64,000 bases of DNA from Reinekea marinisedimentorum (GTDB lineage Bacteria > Pseudomonadota > Gammaproteobacteria > Pseudomonadales > Natronospirillaceae), in the NCBI RefSeq assembly GCF_004341165.1, contig NZ_SLZR01000003.1, positions 124,001 to 188,000 on the forward strand, in the 5' to 3' direction. Position numbers and translations under genes: made by a program. Within the stretch, counting starts at the first letter, position 1. Each line of letters opens with the position of its first letter. The notes beneath the pieces are model-generated. The model saw only the letters and a list, made by a program, of their open reading frames with translations. It was not told the DNA's origin and did not search any database. Shown here piece after piece: positions 42,070-52,893 of this stretch.

Positions 42070-43164
42070 TTAGTTCCAGGTTTGCTCAATAACGCCGCCG
42101 CCAAGGCAGACTTCATCGCTGTAAAACACAGCGGATTGCCCAGGGGTGATGGCTCTTTGAGGCTCATCAAACTCGACAAGCGTTGATCCATCTTCGTTCC
42201 GTGTCAGCAGACAATGCTGGTCCGGCTGACGATAACGGTGTTTGCAGGTAACGCGCACAGGCATTTCCTGCCCCTGATCGTCTACCCAGAAAATATTGTT
42301 TACCGTCAGGCTTTTGGTGAACAGCGCCGGGTTGTCTGTGCCCTGAACGACAACAAGGCGATTGTTTTCTAAATCTTTTTTAGCCACAAACCACGGTGCT
42401 TCACCATATTTAGTGCCGCCAATGCCCAAGCCCTGACGCTGACCGATGGTGTAGTACATCAGGCCCTGATGGTCGCCCAGAATATCGCCGCTCTCGGTGA
42501 TGATCTTGCCAGGCTGGGCAGGCAAATATTGCTTCAGGAAGTCTGAAAAGCGTCGTTCACCAATAAAACAGATGCCAGTGCTGTCTTTCTTTTTGGCGGT
42601 TGCCAACTGGTACTTCTCTGCAACTTCGCGGACCAGTGGTTTTTCCATTTCGCCAACAGGGAACAACGTCTTTTCAAACTGCTCGTGCCCGACGGCATGC
42701 AGGAAGTAGCTCTGATCTTTGTTGTTATCCAGGCCGCGCAGCAATGCGGCTTTACCATTTATAACTTTGGTTCGGGTGTAGTGGCCGGTCGCGATTTTGT
42801 CGGCACCGAGCATCAGGGCGTAGTCCAGAAAGGCTTTAAATTTGATTTCTCTGTTGCAGAGAATATCCGGGTTGGGTGTGCGCCCGGCCTTGTATTCGCT
42901 TAAAAAATGCTCAAATACGTTATCCCAGTATTCGGCTGCAAAATTAGCCGTGTGTAGCTTGATGCCTAGTCTGTCGGCAACCGCTTGAGCGTCAGCGAGA
43001 TCTTCCTTGGCTGTGCAGTATTCGGTGCCGTCATCTTCGTCCCAGTTTTTCATGAACAGACCTTCCACCTGATAACCGGCTTCAATTAGTAGGGCGGCCG
43101 TTACCGATGAGTCGACACCACCAGACATGCCGACTATAACTTTTGTGGAAGAATGAGGGTTCAT
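42070..43164 (-). CDS. mnmA: tRNA-specific 2-thiouridylase MnmA
   Basis: A 364-residue enzyme that makes the 2-thio group of U34 in Glu, Gln and Lys tRNAs, using sulfur delivered by the Tus relay. The PP-loop [10 protein letters not shown] binds ATP; the catalytic cysteines lie in [13 protein letters not shown] and [18 protein letters not shown] and [14 protein letters not shown] are further family motifs. It is the first gene of the mnmA-hflD-purB operon. The tusBCDE genes lie about 19 kb away in the same window. Confidence 0.97.
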   Translation of the reverse strand: MNPHSSTKVIVGMSGGVDSSVTAALLIEAGYQVEGLFMKNWDEDDGTEYCTAKEDLADAQAVADRLGIKLHTANFAAEYWDNVFEHFLSEYKAGRTPNPDILCNREIKFKAFLDYALMLGADKIATGHYTRTKVINGKAALLRGLDNNKDQSYFLHAVGHEQFEKTLFPVGEMEKPLVREVAEKYQLATAKKKDSTGICFIGERRFSDFLKQYLPAQPGKIITESGDILGDHQGLMYYTIGQRQGLGIGGTKYGEAPWFVAKKDLENNRLVVVQGTDNPALFTKSLTVNNIFWVDDQGQEMPVRVTCKHRYRQPDQHCLLTRNEDGSTLVEFDEPQRAITPGQSAVFYSDEVCLGGGVIEQTWN

Positions 43165-43442
43165 GTACTGCTCCGGTCTGAAAATACTAAAGGCCCTTAA
43201 ATGGGCATGGTTAGATGGTTATTCAAGTAAATTGTATCCTTTTAAGCACTTTCAAGATATTAGCTGGTTTAACAGGTAGAATTTGCGGTGACCAAGCTGA
43301 ATAGGCAGTTAATTCACAACTCTTATTCAAGTATCAAAATAATGGGGTGCTGGCACTCTATTAAACTAGCGACCAAATTGCTGTCAGGTGATTAACACAG
43401 TTGCCTGAAGCACACTTAATATAGTTGAGAAGGATAATTTTC
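43165..43442. other. Intergenic region mnmA / fabV
   Basis: This 278-bp gap between divergent genes must hold both promoters, but I see no strong match to the -35/-10 consensus. AAGGGCCTTTAG-like weak symmetry near 43190 and a TTAACA with TAATAT 19 bp on (about 43393-43423) are the best candidates. There is no open frame worth reporting. Confidence 0.4.
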
Positions 43443-44621
43443 ATGGTTATTAAGCCTAAAATTCGCGGATTCATCTGTACCACGGCCCATCCGGTTGGCT
43501 GCGCACAGAACGTTCAGGAACAGATTGAATATGTAAAAGCCAACAAAACTGAACTGGAAGGCCCTAAGAATGTTCTGGTTATCGGTTGCTCTAACGGTTA
43601 TGGCCTGGCCTCCCGCATTACGGCGGCATTTGGCTTTAAAGCGAATACATTAGGTGTCATGTTTGAAAAAGAACCGACCGAGCGCCGCACCGCGTCAGCT
43701 GGCTGGTACAACACTGCAGCCTTTGAAAAGGCAGCTAAGGCTGAAGGCCTGTATGCAGAATCGCTGAATGCAGATGCCTTTTCCAATGAAGCTAAAGAAG
43801 AAGCAATTGCCAAGATCAAAGAAAACATGGGTACGGTTGATCTGGTTGTTTACAGTTTAGGAGCGCCACGCCGTAAAGACCCAAACACGGGTGAAGTTTA
43901 TTCCTCAACCCTGAAGCCGATTGGTGAAGCGGTTACCCGTAAGAACCTGAATACCGATTCCCGTGAGGTTTCAGAAATTACGCTTGAGCCAGCCAATGAC
44001 GACGAAATCTTCAACACAGTGAAGGTTATGGGTGGTGAAGACTGGGAAATGTGGATGGATGCCCTGGCTGAAGCCGGTGTTCTTGCTGAGGGTGTAAAAA
44101 CTACCGCCTATACCTACATTGGCAAAGATCTGACCTGGCCTATCTACGGTGGCGCAACCATCGGTAAAGCTAAAGAAGACCTCGACCGGGCGGCAAAAGC
44201 CATATCTGAGAAGCTAGAAAGCTCTTTAAAAGGCAAGGGCTATGTTTCTGTTTTAAAAGCACTTGTTACCCAATCCAGCAGCGCAATTCCAGTGATGCCG
44301 CTGTATATCTCTGCACTCTATAAAGTGATGAAAGAAAACGGCACGCACGAAGGCTGTATCGAGCAGATCTTTGGCCTGTTCTACAAAGAGATGTATGCCG
44401 ACGGCACCATGAACCTGGATGACAGCGGTCGTATTCGCATGGAAGACAACGAGTTGGACGAAGGCGTGCAGTCTAAGGTGGCTGAAATCTGGTCGCAGGT
44501 AAATTCCGATAACCTGGACGAACTTACCGATTTCGCCGGCTACCAGAACGAGTTTTACCGCCTGTTCGGTTTTGGCTACGACTCTGTTGATTACGATGCA
44601 GACGTGGACCCGATCGTTTAA
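43443..44621 (+). CDS. fabV: Trans-2-enoyl-ACP/CoA reductase FabV
   Basis: A 392-residue NADH-dependent reductase that completes each cycle of fatty-acid elongation. FabV is a large short-chain dehydrogenase type and is insensitive to triclosan. The NADH-binding region has LVIGCSNGYGLASRI; the active site is Tyr-x8-Lys in WPIYGGATIGKAK, the FabV spacing. I chose the ATG at 43443 (protein MVIKPKIRGFICTT..., the family start), behind AAGGA, over an ATG 18 bp upstream. Its last 98 bp are overlapped antisense by rluE. Confidence 0.95.
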   Translation: MVIKPKIRGFICTTAHPVGCAQNVQEQIEYVKANKTELEGPKNVLVIGCSNGYGLASRITAAFGFKANTLGVMFEKEPTERRTASAGWYNTAAFEKAAKAEGLYAESLNADAFSNEAKEEAIAKIKENMGTVDLVVYSLGAPRRKDPNTGEVYSSTLKPIGEAVTRKNLNTDSREVSEITLEPANDDEIFNTVKVMGGEDWEMWMDALAEAGVLAEGVKTTAYTYIGKDLTWPIYGGATIGKAKEDLDRAAKAISEKLESSLKGKGYVSVLKALVTQSSSAIPVMPLYISALYKVMKENGTHEGCIEQIFGLFYKEMYADGTMNLDDSGRIRMEDNELDEGVQSKVAEIWSQVNSDNLDELTDFAGYQNEFYRLFGFGYDSVDYDADVDPIV

Positions 44622-45237
44622 GCCTTGCTTTATCGGCCACCTCTTTGCTTAAGGGGTGGCTGATAGATTTCAGCCCAAGCTGGCTACACAGCTCCGCCTC
44701 TGTCACCTCAATAAATTCACCGCAAGCCAGGCTATTCACCGCAAGCCCGCCAATCGATTGCCGCACCAGCCGCAGAGTAGGGTGGCCAATAGCGGCCGTC
44801 ATGCGTCTCACCTGACGATTTTTACCTTCACTGATAGAAATAGACAGCCAGGTTGTTGGAATTTCCTTACGCTCGCGAATGGGTGGATTTCTGGGCCACA
44901 GCCAGTCAGGCTCGGGTATAACTTCTACTTGTGCCGGTGCCGTAATGCCATCTTTTAATTCAACTCCCCGGCGAAGCCTTTCGATCTGTTCAGGCTCTGG
45001 CGAGCCCTCAACCTGCACGTAGTAGGTTTTAAAAACCTTGAACTTAGGGTTCATTAGCTGATGAATAAACTGGCCGTTATCGGTCAGCAGTAGTAGTCCT
45101 TCAGAGTCGTAATCCAGGCGACCGGCACCGTAAATTCCCGGAATATCAATGAAATCGGCAAGCGTCGATTTACCGGAATCATCTGTGAACTGTGTTAAAA
45201 CCCGGTAGGGTTTGTTGAATAAAACGTACCGAAACAT
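44524..45237 (-). CDS. rluE: 23S rRNA pseudouridine synthase RluE, with extended tail
   Basis: A 237-residue pseudouridine synthase. RluE modifies U2457 of 23S rRNA in E. coli. The catalytic aspartate is in GAGRLDYDSEGLLLLT, and GKNRQVRRMTAAIGHPTLRLVR is the second conserved block. The enzyme domain should end near residue 187 (ELCSQLG). The frame then continues for 50 residues through a convergent hairpin and on into the antisense of fabV, giving a basic Ser/Arg-rich tail (from about residue 206). Either the stop was lost or the tail is real. Confidence 0.88.
   Translation of the reverse strand: MFRYVLFNKPYRVLTQFTDDSGKSTLADFIDIPGIYGAGRLDYDSEGLLLLTDNGQFIHQLMNPKFKVFKTYYVQVEGSPEPEQIERLRRGVELKDGITAPAQVEVIPEPDWLWPRNPPIRERKEIPTTWLSISISEGKNRQVRRMTAAIGHPTLRLVRQSIGGLAVNSLACGEFIEVTEAELCSQLGLKSISHPLSKEVADKARLKRSGPRLHRNQQSRSQNRTGGKTRSGSRRNR
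44632..44664. terminator. Hairpin after fabV, inside the rluE 3' coding part
   Basis: ATCGGCCACC (44632-44641) pairs with GGTGGCTGAT (44655-44664), with one G-U pair and a 13-nt loop, 11 bp after the fabV stop. Ts follow only loosely. It resembles a terminator for two converging genes, but the rluE frame reads through it. Confidence 0.6.
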
Positions 45238-45318
45238 CGCAACCTGAACTGTATTAGTAGTGAGTCTGGCATTATATTTAGTCTAAAGTTCGATTACATC
45301 CGCCAGTGCAACTGATAA

Positions 45319-47643
<2,325 letters not shown>

Positions 47644-47657
47644 AAATTGCGGTCACT

Positions 47658-47686
47658 AAAAAGCCCGGTCTTATGCCGGGCTTTTT
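47658..47686. terminator. Terminator between idh and cspD
   Basis: AAAAAGCCCGG (47658-47668), loop of 7 nt, CCGGGCTTTTT (47676-47686). A- and T-runs on both sides make it bidirectional for the converging idh and cspD. Confidence 0.9.
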
Positions 47687-47706
47687 ATTTTCTCACGACG
47701 TTCAGT

Positions 47707-47970
47707 TCAGGCCTGAGTGGGCTCTTCGGTGAATGCCGGAGAAGTTTCAGTAACAGGTGATTCAGCATCTACCAGCCGTATATTGACTGCATGAATTCCC
47801 CGCTCAGACTTAACGGTGTCGAATTCAACAGGCTGTCCTGCTTTGAGTGTTTTGTAACCTTCCATTTGAATTGAGGAGAAGTGCGCAAACAGATCTTCCT
47901 TATGTTCTTCGCTAACAATAAAGCCAAAACCTTTGGCATTGTTGAACCATTTAACGTTCCCTACTGGCAT
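47707..47970 (-). CDS. cspD: Cold-shock domain protein CspD-like
   Basis: An 87-residue protein. Residues 1-66 form a cold-shock domain with the RNA-binding motifs KGFGFI and DLFAHFSSI; a short acidic Thr/Glu tail follows. In E. coli CspD is a stationary-phase inhibitor of replication and lies divergent from clpS, the same arrangement as here, so the name follows context as well as sequence. The ATG is preceded by AAGGGG. Confidence 0.88.
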   Translation of the reverse strand: MPVGNVKWFNNAKGFGFIVSEEHKEDLFAHFSSIQMEGYKTLKAGQPVEFDTVKSERGIHAVNIRLVDAESPVTETSPAFTEEPTQA

Positions 47971-48245
47971 AGCATACCCCTTAAAACCATTATTACTTTT
48001 CTTCTGTTAATAGCGAAAAAGAATAAATAAACAACGCTACCAACGACTGCGCGCGAGTGATATAAACTATTGGTTCACAAACTTTCGCCACGTTTTTGTA
48101 TGGAATACCGTTGAAACGACCAAGTCAACCCCCACTTAAACTTAATATGATGCAGTAGACGTTAGCTGTGTTGGTTGGATCGAAAAAACGAAAAGCCGTA
48201 CGGAAACTGCGTTTTAAAATGAATCAGAAAATTAAGTTCTCGCTA
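47971..48245. other. Divergent control region cspD / clpS
   Basis: This 275-bp stretch separates cspD from the chosen clpS start. It is AT-rich near cspD. A TTGAAA at about 48110 and TAATAT near 48142 are the only promoter-like elements and are badly spaced. The clpS frame is open from 48168, so part of this stretch may be coding if a far-upstream start is used. Confidence 0.4.
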
Positions 48246-48635
48246 ATGAATAAGTATGAGTTTTTGCCTTCTTTTAACGTTGGCTCAAATTTTGAAGTTA
48301 TATTGTCAGGTGGTGATTCGTTGCCTGATAACTCAGGTGATGTGGCCATTCAGACTGCCGACCCGGAACTAAAGCGTCCTTCTTTGTTCCAAGTGGTATT
48401 GATGAATGATGACTTCACCCCCATGGAGTTCGTAGTGTATGTACTTGAGCAGTTTTTTGCGATGAACCGTGAAAAGGCAACTCAGGTAATGCTAAATGTA
48501 CATACAAAAGGCAAAGGAATCTGCGGTGTCTATACTAAAGATATTGCTGAAACGAAGGCGGCTCTGGTAAATGATTTTTCAAGAGAGAATCAACATCCGC
48601 TACTTTGTGAAGTCGAAGAGATAGGTGACGAGTAG
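48246..48635 (+). CDS. clpS: ATP-dependent Clp protease adaptor ClpS
   Basis: An adaptor that binds N-terminal Leu, Phe, Tyr or Trp and hands the protein to ClpA. The core (from about [20 protein letters not shown], with [19 protein letters not shown]) carries the binding pocket: NDD, the methionine in TPMEF and the histidine in VHTKG. The start is unclear: ATG at 48246 gives 129 aa; ATG 48219, GTG 48168 and a TTG at 48321 with a good SD (AGGTGG) are alternatives. Known ClpS proteins are about 105-120 residues. It precedes clpA by 22 bp. Confidence 0.93.
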   Translation: MNKYEFLPSFNVGSNFEVILSGGDSLPDNSGDVAIQTADPELKRPSLFQVVLMNDDFTPMEFVVYVLEQFFAMNREKATQVMLNVHTKGKGICGVYTKDIAETKAALVNDFSRENQHPLLCEVEEIGDE

Positions 48636-48657
48636 TCACTGAGGAAAGGTGGAATAT

Positions 48658-50925
48658 ATGCTAAGCAAAGATTTAGAGTTAACGCTCAATAGTGCCTTTA
48701 AAGAAGCGCGTGCTAAACGTCATGAATTTATGACCGTAGAGCACCTGCTGCTTGCACTATTAGATAACCATGCGGCGGCCGATGTGCTAGTTGCTTGTGC
48801 AGCAGATATTCCACAGCTGCGACGCGACTTAATTGAATTTATTGATTCAACGACGCCGTTAATTGCCATTGAAGATGAAGATCGGGAAACGCAACCGACG
48901 TTAGGTTTTCAGCGGGTGCTGCAGCGTGCGGTTTTTCATGTTCAGTCTTCCGGTAAAAAAGAAGTTACCGGCGCCAATGTTCTTGTTGCGATTTTTTCAG
49001 AGCAGGAAAGTCAGGCCGTTTATTTCCTTAAACAACAAAACATTTCGCGAATCGATGTTGTTAATTTCATGGCGCATGGCATTTCAAAAGCCCAGGACGA
49101 ACATGAAGGCGATGACTTCGGGCCGGGAGCGCCTAATGAAGAAGCCAGCCCGGAAGCCAATGGCTCCAACCCATTGGAAAGCTTTGCAACCAATCTGAAC
49201 GAATCTGCAAAAGAAGGCCGAATTGACCCGTTGGTGGGTCGTGACTTCGAAGTTGACCGAGTTGTCCAGATTCTTTCACGTCGCCGAAAAAACAACCCCT
49301 TACTGGTTGGTGAATCCGGTGTTGGTAAAACTGCAATTGCAGAAGGCTTAGCCAAGCGAATTGTAGATGGCGATGTGCCAGACATTATTCTCGATGCACA
49401 GGTTTATTCATTGGATTTGGGCGCGCTGTTGGCGGGCACCAAATACCGTGGTGACTTCGAGAAGCGCCTCAAGGCATTGCTCGCTGAATTGAAAAAGCGT
49501 GACAAATCCATTTTGTTTATTGACGAAATTCATACCATTATCGGTGCAGGTGCAGCTTCCGGCGGCGTCATGGATGCGTCTAACCTGTTAAAGCCGATGC
49601 TGAGTTCTGGTGAACTTCGTTGCATTGGTTCGACAACCTACCAGGAGTTCCGCGGCATCTTTGAAAAAGATTCGGCGTTGACGCGCCGCTTCCAGAAGAT
49701 TGATGTAAACGAACCTTCGGTTGAAGAAACCTATAAAATTTTGCGTGGCCTGAAAACCAGGTTTGAAGATCACCATCACCTGAAATATACCGACAAGGCA
49801 TTGCGCGCCGCTGCCGAATTGGCCGACCGCTACATCACTGACCGTCATCTGCCAGATAAGGCGATTGATGTCATCGATGAAGCCGGTGCTGCTGAGCGCC
49901 TTAAGACGGAAAGTAAGCGTAAGAAGTCTATTGGTGTGATTGATGTTGAGCGTGTGGTTGCCTCCATTGCGCGAGTACCAACCAAAACCGTCAACAAAGA
50001 CGATAAAGAATTGCTCTCTAACCTGGAGCGAAATCTGAAGATGACCGTATTCGGGCAGAACGATGCTATCGAAAGTATTTCATCGGCTATCAAGCTGGCG
50101 CGAGCCGGTCTGAAATCCGCTGATAAGCCGATCGGCTCATTTCTGTTCACCGGCCCAACAGGTGTTGGTAAAACAGAGGTGACCAAGCAGCTGTCTGAGT
50201 CACTGGGCGTTGAGTTGCTTCGTTTCGATATGTCTGAGTATATGGAGCGTCACACGGCTTCCAGGCTGATCGGTGCGCCTCCTGGCTATGTTGGCTTTGA
50301 TCAGGGTGGCCTGCTTACCGATGGTGTAAACCGTCATCCGCACTGTGTGTTGCTGCTCGATGAAATTGAAAAAGCGCACCCGGATGTTTTCAACCTGCTG
50401 TTGCAGGTGATGGATCACGGCACGCTGACAGACAACAACGGCCGTAAAACCGACTTCAGAAACGTCATACTGATTATGACCAGTAACGCCGGTGCTCAGG
50501 AAATGAGCCGTCGCTCGGTTGGCTTTACAACACAGGATAATTCAACCGATGGCATGGAGGCTATTAAGCGCGCCTTCACACCGGAATTCCGCAACCGTTT
50601 GGATGGCATCGTGCAGTTTGCTCCGCTTGAAAAAGAAGTGGTGCTCAATGTGGTTGATAAGTTCCTGGTTGAGCTGCAGGCTCAGCTTGATTCCAAGCGT
50701 GTGAATCTGGAAGTGAATACCAGTGCGCGTGAGTGGCTGGCCGAAGAAGGCTATGACCGCAACATGGGTGCTCGCCCAATGGCTCGCCTGATTCAGGAGA
50801 AAATTAAGCGTCCGTTGGCCGATATGATTCTGTTTGGCGAGTTAGCGCAGGGCGGAACCGTTACAGTTGAACTGAAAGACGGCGAGCTGGCTCTGACCGT
50901 AGCGGGGGAAATGGCAGAAGCCTGA
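48658..50925 (+). CDS. clpA: ATP-dependent Clp protease ATP-binding subunit ClpA
   Basis: A 755-residue AAA+ unfoldase that feeds substrates into ClpP. An N-domain (about 1-145) that docks ClpS is followed by two AAA+ modules: Walker [11 protein letters not shown] and [10 protein letters not shown], Walker B LFIDEIHT and [10 protein letters not shown], plus the sensor motifs. I chose the ATG at 48658, behind AGGTGG, giving [17 protein letters not shown] as in the family, over a GTG nine bases upstream. clpP is not in this window. A terminator follows. Confidence 0.97.
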   Translation: MLSKDLELTLNSAFKEARAKRHEFMTVEHLLLALLDNHAAADVLVACAADIPQLRRDLIEFIDSTTPLIAIEDEDRETQPTLGFQRVLQRAVFHVQSSGKKEVTGANVLVAIFSEQESQAVYFLKQQNISRIDVVNFMAHGISKAQDEHEGDDFGPGAPNEEASPEANGSNPLESFATNLNESAKEGRIDPLVGRDFEVDRVVQILSRRRKNNPLLVGESGVGKTAIAEGLAKRIVDGDVPDIILDAQVYSLDLGALLAGTKYRGDFEKRLKALLAELKKRDKSILFIDEIHTIIGAGAASGGVMDASNLLKPMLSSGELRCIGSTTYQEFRGIFEKDSALTRRFQKIDVNEPSVEETYKILRGLKTRFEDHHHLKYTDKALRAAAELADRYITDRHLPDKAIDVIDEAGAAERLKTESKRKKSIGVIDVERVVASIARVPTKTVNKDDKELLSNLERNLKMTVFGQNDAIESISSAIKLARAGLKSADKPIGSFLFTGPTGVGKTEVTKQLSESLGVELLRFDMSEYMERHTASRLIGAPPGYVGFDQGGLLTDGVNRHPHCVLLLDEIEKAHPDVFNLLLQVMDHGTLTDNNGRKTDFRNVILIMTSNAGAQEMSRRSVGFTTQDNSTDGMEAIKRAFTPEFRNRLDGIVQFAPLEKEVVLNVVDKFLVELQAQLDSKRVNLEVNTSAREWLAEEGYDRNMGARPMARLIQEKIKRPLADMILFGELAQGGTVTVELKDGELALTVAGEMAEA

Positions 50926-50946
50926 AGCCGATAACAGGCAAGAACA

Positions 50947-50973
50947 AAAAAAGCACCTTAAGGGTGCTTTTTT
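50947..50973. terminator. Terminator between clpA and infA
   Basis: AAAAAAGCACC then GGTGCTTTTTT with a 5-nt loop (50947-50973). It has A- and T-runs on both sides, so it serves converging clpA and infA. No tRNA gene lies here, unlike in E. coli (serW). Confidence 0.88.
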
Positions 50974-50991
50974 AATGACTTTCAAATGTGA

Positions 50992-51210
50992 TTAGCGAGC
51001 GCGGTAAACGATGCGGCCTTTAGTTAAATCGTACGGAGTCAATTCAACCTTCACCTTATCACCCGTCAAAATTCGAATGTAGTTTTTGCGCATTTTACCT
51101 GAAATATGGGCTGTAATTACGTGGCCATTTTCAAGCTTTACCCGGAACATTGTATTTGGAAGGGTATCAAGGATTTCTCCTTCCATTTCAATCACATCTT
51201 CTTTCGCCAT
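50992..51210 (-). CDS. infA: Translation initiation factor IF-1
   Basis: A 72-residue S1/OB-fold protein that binds the 30S A-site during initiation. [36 protein letters not shown] and [18 protein letters not shown] are the standard sequence, almost identical to E. coli IF-1 in length. It is transcribed in the same direction as bpt-aat and opposite to clpA. Confidence 0.98.
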   Translation of the reverse strand: MAKEDVIEMEGEILDTLPNTMFRVKLENGHVITAHISGKMRKNYIRILTGDKVKVELTPYDLTKGRIVYRAR

Positions 51211-51348
51211 AGAATCCTAAAAACCTTTGAATTTACAATCGGCGCGCATTCTGCCTGAAAAACCAGCAATTAGCAAAGTTATGCGGCGTTTTTTATGATT
51301 CTTCTGAAGTGGATCAGTTTATTGGCCCGATTGCCGGGAAATTGATGG

Positions 51349-52074
51349 TTATTCAATCTCTATCTGGTGCCAGCGCCCGTCGATAAGTAATTCAACCGGT
51401 TGGTAGGCGGTTTTGTAATTCATCTTTTTACAGCCGGGAATCCAATAACCTAAATAGAGGTAGGGGAGTTCAAGCTGTTGGCACAGCTCTATCTGTTTCA
51501 AAATTGAAAACACACCTAAAGAGCGCTGATCCTGTTCCGGCTCGAAGAAGGTATATATCGCAGAAAGCCCGGTTTTAAGATGGTCTGTAACGGCAATGCC
51601 GATCGTCCTGCCGGCGACGCTGTAGCGAACCTGAAAACTGAATTCGTTATCTACTGCCAGAAAGTCACCATAGCTGTCTTTGCTGGGTGGATACATGTCA
51701 CCATCGGAGTGGCGCTGGGTTATGTATCGCTCGAACAGTTCGTAATCTGCATCTCTGTATGTGCAGCGTTGCAGTTCAATGCTCACATCCTTGTTCAGGT
51801 TAGTCACGCGGCGAAATCTGCGCTTCATTTGAAAATCAGCAACAGGAATGCGTGCGGGTATGCATGAGTGGCAGTTTTGACAGTCCGGCCGGTAGAGGTG
51901 CTTTCCGCTCCTGCGGAACCCCGAATGCGTGAGCTCTTCGTATAAATTTAATGAGTACTTAAGCTCAGGGTCTAAAAACAGCGTCCGGGATTGCTGGTCG
52001 GGTAAATAGCTGCAATCGTGCTCGCCGGTCCGAAAGAATTTTATGACTTGCTCACGAGAATTGTTCGATTTCAT
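51349..52074 (-). CDS. bpt: Aspartate/glutamate leucyltransferase Bpt (Ate family)
   Basis: A 241-residue aminoacyl-tRNA protein transferase that adds leucine to N-terminal Asp or Glu, making a primary destabilising residue for ClpS. CSYLPDQQSRTLFLD, CQNCHSCIPARIPV (cysteines shared with eukaryotic Ate1) and YLGYWIPGCKKMNYK are family signatures. It lies 1 bp after aat and is likely co-transcribed. Bacteria of this group use leucine rather than arginine, by family knowledge. Confidence 0.94.
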   Translation of the reverse strand: MKSNNSREQVIKFFRTGEHDCSYLPDQQSRTLFLDPELKYSLNLYEELTHSGFRRSGKHLYRPDCQNCHSCIPARIPVADFQMKRRFRRVTNLNKDVSIELQRCTYRDADYELFERYITQRHSDGDMYPPSKDSYGDFLAVDNEFSFQVRYSVAGRTIGIAVTDHLKTGLSAIYTFFEPEQDQRSLGVFSILKQIELCQQLELPYLYLGYWIPGCKKMNYKTAYQPVELLIDGRWHQIEIE

Positions 52075-52075
52075 G

Positions 52076-52804
52076 TCACCGCTTAGCGCTCAACCTGTTC
52101 ACCAGAAGCTGATTAATCTGATCAGTCTGCGATAAGTTTAGCCTGCTTTGCCGGGTGGGCAGAAGGCTTTTAAATTTCGGCCGGTCAATCAGGTATGCAC
52201 CTAACGAATCCAGATAGTCGTTGTACAGCTGGCAATCAATCATTGCCAAGTTTTCAGTATAAGCCCATTCACTCAGGGCAATAAAAGCATACTTGGATGC
52301 GCCCGGTGCCAGCGAAAACATGCTCTCACCAAAAAAACACCTATCCATGCCGATACCGTACAAGCCACCCACAAGCGCACCTTCCTGCCAGACCTCAAAC
52401 GAATGAGCCCAGCCCTGTTCATGCAACCGGCAATAGGCATCGACCATCTGCTGCGTTATCCAGGTGCCATCACGGCGAAGTGGGTTACGGGCGCAAAGCT
52501 CAATGACCGATGTAAATTCTGTATTTACCTTTATCTCAACCGGTGTCTTGCGGAACTGTTTTCGGAGCGACCTGGCAACATGCACCTGGCCCGGCTGAAG
52601 GATCATTCGTGGCGACGGAGACCACCACATAATGGGCTCTCCGTCGCTATACCAGGGGAAAATCCCGCGCTGATAGGCGGATAGCAGCCATTCTGTCGAA
52701 AGCCGCCCACCGATGGCTAACAGGCCCTCCGGGTCATTCAGGGCCTGCTCAATAGGTGGAAAAACAGGCTGTTGTTCAGCTTTCAGTAAGCTTAGCTGAG
52801 GCAT
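52076..52804 (-). CDS. aat: Leucyl/phenylalanyl-tRNA-protein transferase
   Basis: A 242-residue transferase that adds Leu or Phe to N-terminal Lys or Arg, the other branch of the bacterial N-degron pathway. EGLLAIGGRLSTEWLLSAYQRGIFPWY, WWSPSPRM and GGLYGIGMDRCFFGESMFS are typical. I chose the ATG at 52804; a GTG at 52816 is in frame; neither has a strong ribosome-binding site. It is divergent from ftsK. Aat followed by bpt, with clpSA nearby, makes a complete N-degron set. Confidence 0.95.
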   Translation of the reverse strand: MPQLSLLKAEQQPVFPPIEQALNDPEGLLAIGGRLSTEWLLSAYQRGIFPWYSDGEPIMWWSPSPRMILQPGQVHVARSLRKQFRKTPVEIKVNTEFTSVIELCARNPLRRDGTWITQQMVDAYCRLHEQGWAHSFEVWQEGALVGGLYGIGMDRCFFGESMFSLAPGASKYAFIALSEWAYTENLAMIDCQLYNDYLDSLGAYLIDRPKFKSLLPTRQSRLNLSQTDQINQLLVNRLSAKR

Positions 52805-52828
52805 AAAAAGTGACACTATTTCAATAAG

Positions 52829-52857
52829 TTGGCAGTTTGATTGTGGTATCTTATAGC
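52829..52857 (+). promoter_or_regulatory. Likely promoter of the ftsK operon
   Basis: TTGGCA (52829-52834), 17-bp spacer, TATAGC (52852-52857). It overlaps the earliest possible ftsK start (TTG at 52837), so the true start is probably downstream. Confidence 0.45.
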
Positions 52858-52893
52858 GCCTTGAATATTGTTCCTACTCATATAGGTGGCCAA

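Noticed and set aside
50926-50991. tRNA gene between clpA and infA, as in E. coli
   Set aside because: The gap is only 66 bp and is filled by a terminator.
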